Below are positions 44,363 to 52,783 of a stretch of DNA of 64,000 bases, piece after piece (positions within the stretch are counted from its first letter, which is position 1; each line of letters begins with the position of its first letter). The position numbers and the translations under genes are program-made. The stretch lies in assembly GCF_025263565.1 (NCBI RefSeq), contig NZ_CP079865.1:6448001-6512000 (forward strand), written 5' to 3'. The notes beneath the pieces were generated by a model. The model was not told where the DNA came from, did not search any database, and saw only the letters and a program-made list of their open reading frames with translations. Source of the DNA: Mycobacterium sp. SMC-8 (GTDB taxonomy: Bacteria; Actinomycetota; Actinomycetes; Mycobacteriales; Mycobacteriaceae).

Positions 44363-44403
44363 TATAACAGCGTTATACGTGGTCTCTGTATAACACCGTT
44401 ATG
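44363..44403. promoter_or_regulatory. Twin TetR-type operators before the carotenoid oxygenase gene
   Basis: TATAAC-AGC-GTTATA (44363-44377) and TATAAC-ACC-GTTATG (44389-44403) are two copies of one palindrome, 26 bases apart, in the 55-base gap between the divergent oxygenase and TetR genes. The TetR product is the likely ligand-responsive binder. Confidence 0.7.
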
Positions 44404-44408
44404 GCAGC

Positions 44409-45077
44409 ATGGCAACCATGAAACAGGTAGCTGACAGCCTTGTCGGGGCCGGGGTACGGCTGATGGAACGCGACGGCCTCGCGGCCTTGAGTGCCCGCAG
44501 CGTCGCCGCGGAGGCCGGCACGTCGACGATGGCGGTCTACACGCACTTCGGCGGCATGACGGGCCTGCTCGACGCGATCGCCGTCGAGGTGTTCAGCCGG
44601 TTCACCCAGGTCCTCACCGAAGTCGCGGACACCGACGATCCGGTCGCCGATTTCCTGGCCATGGGGCTGGCGTATCACCGGTTCGCGCTCGCCAACCCGG
44701 CGCGCTACCAGATGATGTTCGGCGCGGCCTCGCCGGCGTCCATCGCCCGATTCCGCAGCGACATCACCGCCACCGGTACCGCGACCAACCGCGCCGAATG
44801 GGCGGCGTCGTTCGGCGCGCTGCACCGCGCCGTGCACCGGATGATGGCGGCCGGCCGCATCCGCGTCGACGACGAGCTCGCCGTCGCGGGCCGGTTGTGG
44901 AGCATCAACCACGGCGCGGTGATGCTCGAGCTGGCGGGCTTCTTCGGGCACGAGGGCCACGGGCTGGCGCAGATCCTCGGCCCTCTGGTCATCGACACCC
45001 TCGTCGGCATGGGCGACGACCGGGACGCCGCGACGCGTTCGATGGAGTCCGTCGTCGCGGCACTGGCCGATTCGTAG
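44409..45077 (+). CDS. TetR-family regulator (Rv0653c-like)
   Basis: A 222-residue TetR regulator with helix-turn-helix LSARSVAAEAGTSTMAVYTHF and a TetR_C WHG-type domain (AYHRFALANPARYQMMFG). The twin palindromes directly upstream support autoregulation and control of the oxygenase gene. Ligand may be a carotenoid or retinoid product (inference). Confidence 0.85.
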   Translation: MATMKQVADSLVGAGVRLMERDGLAALSARSVAAEAGTSTMAVYTHFGGMTGLLDAIAVEVFSRFTQVLTEVADTDDPVADFLAMGLAYHRFALANPARYQMMFGAASPASIARFRSDITATGTATNRAEWAASFGALHRAVHRMMAAGRIRVDDELAVAGRLWSINHGAVMLELAGFFGHEGHGLAQILGPLVIDTLVGMGDDRDAATRSMESVVAALADS

Positions 45078-45114
45078 GGTTGGCCGAGTCGTCGTGAGAT
45101 CCGCATCATCCTCG

Positions 45115-45176
45115 CCGAGATCGCGTCCAGCGTGCGATTTTCCCGACTTGACGCGCGTGGAATGCGATTTCGGCGG
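45115..45176. repeat. Second copy of the REP-like inverted repeat, one arm eroded
   Basis: Bases 45145-45175 are identical, inverted, to 28682-28712. The partner arm (45115-45136) matches the expected complement at only about 16 of 22 positions. It directly abuts the acyltransferase stop codon at 45177. Confidence 0.8.
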
Positions 45177-46457
45177 TCAGGGCGACAGCGCGTGGGCCAG
45201 CCGCTCGACGTAGGCGTCGATGTCGCCGATCGCCGAGTCCGCGGCGTGCACGCTGACCGCGACCGTGTCGCCGATGCCGTGCACGCCGTGCGTGACGCCC
45301 ATCATCGGCGACAGACTCGGAAAGCCGGCGGTCAGCACGACCGTCGCGGCGCCGAACCGCAGATCCGCGGGACCTCGGTTGACGCTGGAGACCACGGTGT
45401 TGCCCGTCACTGTGGGCGACCGCACGTCGGGATCGATTTGCGCTGTACCCCAACGCAGTAGAGGGGCCGGCAGGGTGGCGAACGCAGCCGCCTCGCTCTC
45501 CATCGCCGGGTGTGCGGCACGGCGCCGCCGCCGGTGGAGGTCCCCCGCGATCGCTTCGGCGCGCTCCTGCGGCGCCAGACCTGGATAGAGGCCGACGCCG
45601 ACATTGCCGAAGTGGTTGTGTGCCCTGGGCGGCCCCGGCCGGGCCATCGGCACCTCCGCTCCCAACTCGGCCGGGTCGTCACCGATCTCACGCAGATGAC
45701 CGGCCAGCGCCGCCGACACCGCCGCCAGCACGCCGACGGTCACTGTCGACGCACCGAACCGTCCGCGCGGGCACACCACCGTACGCAGCCGGCGAGCGCC
45801 GTCGGGGCGGGTATTGCTGGTCAACGCGGGTCGCGAAAGCGCTTGCGGTGGAACCAGTCCCGCTTCGGTGTCGCGCACCAGCCGGCGGTGCGCCCGGCCG
45901 GCGGCGAACGCTCGCCAGGGCAGCGCCGCCCCGGACGCCGCCGGCGCGGTCACCGCGGGCACATCGACGTCACGGCCGAACAGGCGGGCGGCCAGCGCCG
46001 AGGCCCGGGTGCCATCGGCGAGGGCGTGGCAGATCTGCAGCACCGCAACCGATCCCGTGCCGTTGCCCGGCAGGCCGCCGACGGACGGGAACACGTGCAG
46101 CCGCCAGGTCAGAGCGGTCGCGTCGAGCTGTTCGTCGGTCAGATCCGCGACCGCCGCCAGGCACGCCTGCCAGTCGAGCGCGCCGAGGTTGTGCACCACG
46201 ATCTGGTCGACGGCGACCTCGCGCGGCGCCCACACCGGATATGTCCAGAACCCGGTGTCGGCGATCCGCAGTCCGAACTCCGCACAGGTCTGCGCCCGGC
46301 CACGCACGACGTCCAGCGCCCGGTCCAGGTCGCCGACGCCGCCGTCACCGCCGCCGTCAAAGGCGTTGAAGGCGTACAGCAGGAACTGGTCGTTGGGGAC
46401 CGCCGCCGACATCCAGTACATCTGCGCGTCGACCGCCGTGAGCCGGCGCACCGTCAT
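45177..46457 (-). CDS. WS/DGAT-like acyltransferase (wax ester synthase family)
   Basis: A 426-residue condensation-fold acyltransferase. The catalytic motif reads CHALADG: the second His and DG of the HHxxxDG motif are kept and the first His is Cys. A DUF1298-type C-terminal part is seen in HNHFGNVGVGLYPG and NTVVSSVNRGP. Members make triacylglycerol or wax esters from acyl-CoA; the altered motif may change activity. Close to, and divergent from, the SDR gene at 46480. Confidence 0.75.
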   Translation of the reverse strand: MTVRRLTAVDAQMYWMSAAVPNDQFLLYAFNAFDGGGDGGVGDLDRALDVVRGRAQTCAEFGLRIADTGFWTYPVWAPREVAVDQIVVHNLGALDWQACLAAVADLTDEQLDATALTWRLHVFPSVGGLPGNGTGSVAVLQICHALADGTRASALAARLFGRDVDVPAVTAPAASGAALPWRAFAAGRAHRRLVRDTEAGLVPPQALSRPALTSNTRPDGARRLRTVVCPRGRFGASTVTVGVLAAVSAALAGHLREIGDDPAELGAEVPMARPGPPRAHNHFGNVGVGLYPGLAPQERAEAIAGDLHRRRRRAAHPAMESEAAAFATLPAPLLRWGTAQIDPDVRSPTVTGNTVVSSVNRGPADLRFGAATVVLTAGFPSLSPMMGVTHGVHGIGDTVAVSVHAADSAIGDIDAYVERLAHALSP

Positions 46458-46479
46458 CGGCCCAGGCTAGGCTGCCGGC

Positions 46480-47289
46480 ATGGCGACAATGCCCGCGCCC
46501 TCGGACACGGGGGCGGCGTTGATCACCGGCGCATCGTCGGGAATCGGGGAACACCTGGCCCGCGAACTTGCGCGGCGCGGGCATCAGGTGGTCCTGGTGG
46601 CGCGGCGTTCCGAGCGGCTGCGGCAGCTGGCCAATGCGCTCGGCACGCGCGCCCACGTGCTCGCCGCCGACCTGGCCGAGCGTGCGGACCGGGCGGCGTT
46701 ACCCGACCGGGTGGCCGCCCTGGGGCTGACGGTGGATGTGCTTGTCAACAACGCGGGCGTGGCGAATGTGGGGGCGGTCGCGCGGGTGGACGTCGACGAC
46801 GAACTGCGGCTCATCGAGGTCGACGTCGCTGCCGTCGTCGACCTGTGCACCCGGTTCGTGCCGGCCATGGTGGCGCGCGGACGGGGCGCTGTGCTCAATG
46901 TCGCGTCGGTCGGGGCGTTCGGTCCGGTGCCGTGGCAGGCGTCCTACGGCGCAGCCAAGGCGTTCGTGCTCTCCTACACCGAGGCGATGCGCGAGGAGTT
47001 GAAGGGCACCGGCGTGACGGCGGCCGTCGTGTGTCCGGGTCCGGTGCGGACGGGGTTCGGCGAGGCCGCCGGCATTCCCGACGAGGACGCCGAGAAGTTG
47101 CTCCCGAGTTTCCTGTGGGAGCAGCCGGAGGCCGTCGCCAGGGCCGCGGTCGACGGCCTGGTCCGTGGCCGGCGGATCATCGTGCCCGGCGCTGCGAACC
47201 GGGTGGCGGCGGCGCTGAACCGGTTGGCCCCGCGCTGGGTCCTGCTGCCGATGCTGGCCCGCAACCACCCCGGCCGCGAGCCGCGCTGA
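46480..47289 (+). CDS. Short-chain dehydrogenase
   Basis: A 269-residue SDR with TGASSGIGEHLAREL, NNAGVANVG, catalytic Ser in NVASVGAFG and YGAAKAF for Tyr-Lys, typical of the DHRS/YqjQ-like group with a C-terminal extension. Substrate unknown. Ends 4 bases before the convergent mce-associated gene. Confidence 0.85.
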   Translation: MATMPAPSDTGAALITGASSGIGEHLARELARRGHQVVLVARRSERLRQLANALGTRAHVLAADLAERADRAALPDRVAALGLTVDVLVNNAGVANVGAVARVDVDDELRLIEVDVAAVVDLCTRFVPAMVARGRGAVLNVASVGAFGPVPWQASYGAAKAFVLSYTEAMREELKGTGVTAAVVCPGPVRTGFGEAAGIPDEDAEKLLPSFLWEQPEAVARAAVDGLVRGRRIIVPGAANRVAAALNRLAPRWVLLPMLARNHPGREPR

Positions 47290-47293
47290 ACCG

Positions 47294-47983
47294 CTACACC
47301 GGATCGAACTTGGAGATCAGCCAGCGGTCGCCGTCCTTCTCCAGCGTCACCCGCACGCTCGAGGCGGTGTCGGTGGGGGCGTCCGCGCCGACCGACACCG
47401 TCTGGTTCACGAACAGCAGCACCACGGCCTCGCTCGGAGTCGCCGACACCGACGCCGCGGCAGGCACCGACGCGACGGCCGAGATCTGCTTCTCCTTGGC
47501 GCCGGGGATCACCACGTCTTTGGTCAACGACGTGTAGGCGTCCCGGAATTCACCGGTCAGCAGCTCGCGTGCCGCACCGAGCTGCTGTTCGACGGTGTCG
47601 GGCTTATAGGACAGCAGCGCGATCGTGCTGTCGCGGGCCGCTTGCACCGACATCGCAGCGGCGACTTCGCTGTTGCGGATCGAATTGTCGCGCCACTTCA
47701 GATATCCCGCGCCCAGCGCGAGCACCAGGGCCAGCGCCGGCAGCACCGCGAACGCCACCACCCGCGACCATGCGATGCCGCCTTTCGGCGCAGGCGCGTC
47801 AGCGGCCCCGGCCACCTCGTCAGCCGCGGCGGTCTCGTCGACCGCCTCGGTTTCGTCCGGCCCGGTGGTCTCGTCGGCCGCCCCGGTGTCGGCGGGCTCG
47901 GCCGGCTCAGCGGTCTCGGCCTCGACGATCTCGGTCGCGTCGTCGTCGGTCGCGCCGACTGTCACGTCGTTCTTGTCGCTCAC
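47294..47983 (-). CDS. Mce-associated membrane protein
   Basis: A 229-residue protein: a long acidic, Ala/Glu-rich cytoplasmic N-terminus, one membrane helix (VVAFAVLPALALVLALGAGYL), and an extracytoplasmic domain like those of Mce-associated (Mas/Mam) proteins, with the ending DGDRWLISKFDPV. These stabilise Mce transporter complexes. GTG at 47983 overlaps the upstream gene by 4 bases. Last gene of the mce operon. Confidence 0.85.
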   Translation of the reverse strand: MSDKNDVTVGATDDDATEIVEAETAEPAEPADTGAADETTGPDETEAVDETAAADEVAGAADAPAPKGGIAWSRVVAFAVLPALALVLALGAGYLKWRDNSIRNSEVAAAMSVQAARDSTIALLSYKPDTVEQQLGAARELLTGEFRDAYTSLTKDVVIPGAKEKQISAVASVPAAASVSATPSEAVVLLFVNQTVSVGADAPTDTASSVRVTLEKDGDRWLISKFDPV

Positions 47984-48640
47984 GGCACGAACTCCACTTT
48001 CGCCACCTTCGCCTCGCCGTCGACGTCCTGCACCGTCAGCCGCATCCGCCACGCCCGCGGTTGCTGTTCGGGTGCGCCGGCGTTCGTGGTCTGCACGGTC
48101 ACCGCGACCAGCACCTGGGCCTCGTTGTCGCTGGAGGACTCCAGGCCCGCCTCGGCGACGGTGCCGACCGACTTCGACTGAGCCTGCTTGACCACCTCCA
48201 CGAACGGCTCCGCGCGCCGCTGGAAATCGTCGTAGAACGTGCCGGTGGCCGAGTCCAGAATGCGCTGGACGTCGGCGTCGGCGTTCTGCCAGTCGATGGT
48301 CGTCAAATTGAGGGCTCCCTGCCGCCCGACCTGCAAGAAGACGTTTCGCTGTTCCTCGGCCTTGTTAGGACTCGTAGGTGCGGTATCCGAGCCAGCCGGT
48401 GAGGCCCGCCAGGGCCAGCACGCCGACCGTCCCGGCGATCAGCGCGAGCTTGACATGCGAGATCGGCCTGCGGGGCGCGACCTCATCCTCGACCTCGGCC
48501 GCGGCGGCCTCGGAGTCCTGGACCCCGTCCGACTCCGTCTCGCCCGTATCCGCGACCGACGCCGTGGCTTCAGGGCTCTCGCCGGGCGCGCCGACCTCGG
48601 TGGTCGACTCCTCCTCAGCGGGTCTCTTCTCGTCTGCCAT
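47980..48640 (-). pseudogene. Mce-associated membrane protein gene with a frameshift
   Basis: Starting at ATG 48640 (AGGAAAC before it), an acidic N-terminus and a membrane helix (LALIAGTVGVLALAGLTGWL) lead to GYRTYES, followed at once by TAA (48365-48367). The expected continuation (NKAEEQRNVFLQVGRQGALN, then the rest of the domain to VAKVEFVP) is in the +1 frame, to 47980. Removing one base at the TCC-TAA junction restores one uninterrupted 219-residue protein. It is therefore either a natural frameshift mutation or a sequencing error. The downstream half could be made from a TTG only without its membrane anchor. Confidence 0.75.
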
Positions 48641-48811
48641 CAATGTTTCCTCAGCGGCCGGCGGGCCAGATCGGGGTCGGTGCACAGGTCGGTACCAACT
48701 TACGTGTCCGACACCATATCGTCGGCGGCCGCGAGCCGATTCGACGCACTGACTATTGACCACCACGTTCGGAACAGTCCCGTGCCCCAGTCGTCCGCAG
48801 ACAGCGAGCGG

Positions 48812-50311
48812 TCAGCCCCCGGGCGGGACGAGCATCGACTGCCACGGCCGCTCCCCCGACGCGCCACCGGCAAGGTTGGATTGCGTGTACACCTTCCCGT
48901 CCGGACCGACGTATTCGCCAGAGGCGGGGTCGTATTCGGCAGCCGCCACGGGCAGCGGAGGCGTCCCCGGCGGTGGAGGCGTCACCGCGACCGGAACATC
49001 CGGTGGCATGTCGGGGATCGGCTCTCCGGACAGCGTGGCGTTCGGATCGCCCTTCCAGTTGTAGCCGTCGTTGAGCGGCACGTACACCTCGTCGCTTTCA
49101 CAGTCCTGCCAGGTCGGGGCGCGTTTGCCCGGCACGGAGACGCACGGCAGGTTGCGGGCGCCGCGGACGTTGAACGGCGCGTCCTGCGGGACGCGGCAGT
49201 ACAGGTTGCCCGCCGGCCTGTCGGGGTAGTCCTCGAAGGTCGGCACGCGACGCTGCTGCGCCGGAAGGAAGCCGGTGGTGCATGGCGGCGGCAACTGCTG
49301 GGGCGGCAACGGAATCGGCGCCGGGAAAAACGGGATCGCCAGGTTCAGGTTGAAGACCAGGGCATCACCCATGTAGTCCTGCTTGGTGTTGCGCTTGTGC
49401 ACGCCGACGGCTTGGGTGACCGCGGTGCCCTGCGGCAGCAGCACCAGTAACTGCTCAAGGCTGGGCTGATAGGTGACCGCCACCTCGCCGACGCTCACCA
49501 GGTTGGCCAGCACGATCGGCAACGTCGGTTGCAGCCGGTCGAACAGCGCCCGCACCTCCTCGGCGCCGCCCGGCCCCTTCTCCAGAATCCCGGCCACGGC
49601 CGGGTCCTGGTTCTGCAGCTGCCCGGAGATGCTCGCCAGATTCGCCGCCCACGCCTGGATCGAGTCGCCGGTCTCGGTCTGAGAATCGAGCACCGGTTTG
49701 GACTGGTCGATCAGCGTGGTCAGCGACTCGAGGTTCTTGCGGGCGTCGATGGCCAGTGCGGTGCTGCCGGTGACCAACCGGCGCAGGTCCGGCCCGAGCC
49801 CGCCGACGGCGGTGTAGGCCTCGTCGACGACGGTCTGCAGGTTCTCCTGCGGTATCGCCTCAAGGCCGGTGTTGGTGGCGTTCAACACCCCGTTGATGTC
49901 CGTCGGAATCGACGTCCGGTCCATCGGGATGACGTCGCCGTCCTTGAGCACCGGCCCCTCGGCGCTTCGGGGCAGCAACTGCACGAACTGCTCACCGACC
50001 GAGGACACGCTGTGCACCTCGGCGTCGACATCGGCGGGAATCTCGACGTCGTCATTCAGCGACAGCACCGCCACGACGCCTTTATCGGTCAGCTGGACGC
50101 TCTTCACCTCGCCGACCTCGACGCCGCGATAGGCGACGTTGCCCCTCGGGTACAGGCCACCCGTTTCGGGCAGCTCCACGGTCACCCGGTACTGCCCGAT
50201 GCCGAGGAACGCGGGCAACCGCATGTAGGCGAAAACCATGATCGCCAGGGCGGTCGTCGCGATGACGGCGAAGATCGCCAGCTGGATCAGGATTCGACGA
50301 GTCAGACGCAT
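48812..50311 (-). CDS. mceF: Mce family protein MceF
   Basis: A 499-residue Mce protein: N-terminal membrane helix (LIQLAIFAVIATTALAIMVF), MCE/MlaD domain (YRVTVELPETGGLYPRGNVA, GEVKSVQL), helical region, and a proline-rich C-terminus (PPPPGTPPLPV). Sixth and last Mce subunit of the hetero-hexamer forming the lipid tunnel. One base separates it from mceE. A 171-base gap without a supported gene follows before the mce-associated genes. Confidence 0.9.
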   Translation of the reverse strand: MRLTRRILIQLAIFAVIATTALAIMVFAYMRLPAFLGIGQYRVTVELPETGGLYPRGNVAYRGVEVGEVKSVQLTDKGVVAVLSLNDDVEIPADVDAEVHSVSSVGEQFVQLLPRSAEGPVLKDGDVIPMDRTSIPTDINGVLNATNTGLEAIPQENLQTVVDEAYTAVGGLGPDLRRLVTGSTALAIDARKNLESLTTLIDQSKPVLDSQTETGDSIQAWAANLASISGQLQNQDPAVAGILEKGPGGAEEVRALFDRLQPTLPIVLANLVSVGEVAVTYQPSLEQLLVLLPQGTAVTQAVGVHKRNTKQDYMGDALVFNLNLAIPFFPAPIPLPPQQLPPPCTTGFLPAQQRRVPTFEDYPDRPAGNLYCRVPQDAPFNVRGARNLPCVSVPGKRAPTWQDCESDEVYVPLNDGYNWKGDPNATLSGEPIPDMPPDVPVAVTPPPPGTPPLPVAAAEYDPASGEYVGPDGKVYTQSNLAGGASGERPWQSMLVPPGG

Positions 50312-50312
50312 G

Positions 50313-51467
50313 CTATGGCCCCTGGTCCCAGCGGTACGGAGCGACCAACGGGTTGCCCGCGGTGCCGGGGCCGCCCGCGATGCACGGGTTGGGGAACTGC
50401 CCGATGGTGCGGCCCCACTGCAACTCCAGCCAGGTCAGGTCGCACTCCCACCGGCTTCCGGTGAAGAATCCGGAGTCGATCCTGCTCAATGTCAGGTCGA
50501 GGATCAACGTGAGGTTGGCGTAATCGCCGCGCATCCAGTTGGTCAGCGTCTCCTTGGGGAACGGGAACGTCGGCAGGAAGCTCAGCGCGCGGGTCAGCGC
50601 GGGGCCGGCATCGGCGAGTTCCTCCAGCACCGGGCCCAGGTCTTCGAGTTCGGCAACCAGCGCCTCCTGGGTCTGGTTGACCGAGTCGGCGGCCAGCGCG
50701 CTGAACCTCCCCAACTGGGTGAGCGCCTCGGCAAGGTTGTTGCGCTGGTCTCTGAGCACGGCCAGCGCATCGGGGATGGTCCGTAGGGCCTTGTCCACCA
50801 CGGGTTTCTGCTCCGCGAGCTGTCCCACCAGGTTGTTGAGGCTCTCCGCCGCGGCGATGATGTCGTCCTTCTGGTCGTCGAGGTAACCGATGGCCTTGTC
50901 GAGCTGCTCGATCAGGCTGCGCAGGTCGTTCTCCCGACCGGTGAAGGCGGTGCTCAACGCTTCGGTGATGTCCTGGATCTCGCCGATGCCGCCGCCGTTG
51001 AGCAGCATGGCGATGGCAGCCAGCGCCTGTTCGGTGGTCGGGTAGGCCCGCGATGACGACAGCGGAATCAGCGAGCCCTCTTTCAGTCTGCCCTGCGGCG
51101 CTTCGTCGGTGGGTGGCGCCAATTCGATGTGCAGCGAACCCAGCAAGCTGGTCTGGCCGAGGGTCGCTGTCGCGTTCGCCGGCAGCTCGACGTCGCCATT
51201 GAGCTGCATCGTCACCAGCGCATGCCAGCCTTGACGTTCGATCTTTCTGACGTGGCCGACGTTGACGTCAGCGACCCGGACGCGGGAGTTCGGCTCGATG
51301 GTGTCGACCTCTGGCATCTGCGCCTGGATCTGAAACGCTCCCGGCCCCGTGCCCTCGACACCGGGCAGCGGAACGGAGTTCAGCCCGCGCCAGTCGGAAC
51401 AGCCCGCCAGCAACCCGACCAGCACGGTCGCGATGGCAACCGCGCGAAATGCGCTGGCGCGCATCAT
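50313..51467 (-). CDS. mceE: Mce family lipoprotein MceE
   Basis: A 384-residue Mce protein with a lipoprotein signal (VLVGLLAGC lipobox, Cys near residue 22), the usual property of the MceE (LprK-type) position. MCE domain follows (GVEGTGPGAFQIQAQMPEVD, RVADVNVGHVRKIE), then a helical region. Overlaps mceD by 4 bases (ATGA). Confidence 0.9.
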   Translation of the reverse strand: MMRASAFRAVAIATVLVGLLAGCSDWRGLNSVPLPGVEGTGPGAFQIQAQMPEVDTIEPNSRVRVADVNVGHVRKIERQGWHALVTMQLNGDVELPANATATLGQTSLLGSLHIELAPPTDEAPQGRLKEGSLIPLSSSRAYPTTEQALAAIAMLLNGGGIGEIQDITEALSTAFTGRENDLRSLIEQLDKAIGYLDDQKDDIIAAAESLNNLVGQLAEQKPVVDKALRTIPDALAVLRDQRNNLAEALTQLGRFSALAADSVNQTQEALVAELEDLGPVLEELADAGPALTRALSFLPTFPFPKETLTNWMRGDYANLTLILDLTLSRIDSGFFTGSRWECDLTWLELQWGRTIGQFPNPCIAGGPGTAGNPLVAPYRWDQGP

Positions 51468-52783
51468 GATCCTGCTCCATGCGGCACCATCAGGCCCTGC
51501 AGGCCGTCAGCCGGGTTGGGCGCGGTGGGCGGCGCCGCCTCCGCGGGCAGGAGCGGCCCCATGGCTGGTGACGGTGGCGCACCCGCCGGCGGCTCGGCGG
51601 AAACCGGTTGCGGCGGAATGTAATCGGGACGCAGCCAGTCCTCGCTGTAGGTGAGCTCATTCGGCCTGGTGGTGGCGCCGACGAAGACGTTCTGCGCGAG
51701 CGGCAGGAAGTTGTATTGGCGGTTCTTGATGATCGGCGCCATGTACTGCACGCACAGTTTCGCCGACTCCTCGGCGCCCAGGCGTGAGGCCGCCTGGATG
51801 GCGCCGCACAGGAAGGAGACCGGGTCGGCGAAGTTGTTGATCATCGGCACACTGCTGACCGCGCCCTGGGCGGGTTGCCAAATGTTGACGTAGTTCTGCA
51901 GGGTGTTGGGAGCCACGTGCAGAAACTGCTTCACGTCGGCGAGACTGTCCGTCAACGCCTGGGTCACGCCCGCGAGTTTGTCCGACGTGGTGCCCAGCGA
52001 TTCGCGGTTGTCGGCAACGAATGTCTGGACCTCCCCGACGGCCCTGTCGAGGTCCCGGACCGCGTTGGCCACCTCGTCGGGATCGTCGGCGAGCAGACCG
52101 GTCACGCCGGCCAGATTCTGGTTGAGCTGACGCATCAGGTTGGTGCTGTCCTGCAGCGCGGACACCAGGGTCGCCAGGTTCTTGACCGTGGAGAAGATGT
52201 TGGTGCTGTTGTCCCCCAGCGCCGAAACGGCTTGCGACAGCTTGATGACGGTGTCCCGGATGTTGGCGCCTTCGCCGCGAAGATTGTCGGCGGTGGTGTT
52301 GATGACGGAGCCGAGCGGGCTCACGCCGCCGGGCTCGGTGGGCTGCAATGTGTCGGCCAGTGTCGCCAGCTGCTGGCGGACCTCGTCCCATTCCACCGGG
52401 ACCGCGGTGCGCTCCCGCGGGATCACCGCGTCGTCCTCCATCACCGGCCCACCCGTGTAGGCGGGGGTGAGCTGGATGGTGCGCGCCGTCACCAGCGTCG
52501 GCGACAGGATCACCGCCTTCGCGTCCGCCGGCACCTTGTACTTGCTGTCGTACCAGAAGGAGATCTTGACCGACTCCGGCTGCGGCTCGATGGACTCGAT
52601 CCTGCCGACGGGCACGCCGACGATACTGACATGGTCGCCTGCATAGATGCCGTTGCTGTTCTCGAAGTACGCGACGGCGTAGGTGCGGCTGATCCGATCG
52701 GTGGTGCGCAGCAGCACGACCACGCCACCGACCAGAATCACAGCCAGTGAAGCGATCAGGAGGATCCGGAGGGTGCGCGTCAT
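51464..52783 (-). CDS. mceD: Mce family protein MceD
   Basis: A 439-residue Mce protein: N-terminal membrane helix (ILLIASLAVILVGGVVVLL), MCE domain (AYFENSNGIYAGDHVSIVG, VGRIESIEP), helical needle region and a Pro/Ala-rich tail. Overlaps mceC and mceE by 4 bases each, consistent with stoichiometric translation of the complex. Confidence 0.9.
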   Translation of the reverse strand: MTRTLRILLIASLAVILVGGVVVLLRTTDRISRTYAVAYFENSNGIYAGDHVSIVGVPVGRIESIEPQPESVKISFWYDSKYKVPADAKAVILSPTLVTARTIQLTPAYTGGPVMEDDAVIPRERTAVPVEWDEVRQQLATLADTLQPTEPGGVSPLGSVINTTADNLRGEGANIRDTVIKLSQAVSALGDNSTNIFSTVKNLATLVSALQDSTNLMRQLNQNLAGVTGLLADDPDEVANAVRDLDRAVGEVQTFVADNRESLGTTSDKLAGVTQALTDSLADVKQFLHVAPNTLQNYVNIWQPAQGAVSSVPMINNFADPVSFLCGAIQAASRLGAEESAKLCVQYMAPIIKNRQYNFLPLAQNVFVGATTRPNELTYSEDWLRPDYIPPQPVSAEPPAGAPPSPAMGPLLPAEAAPPTAPNPADGLQGLMVPHGAGS

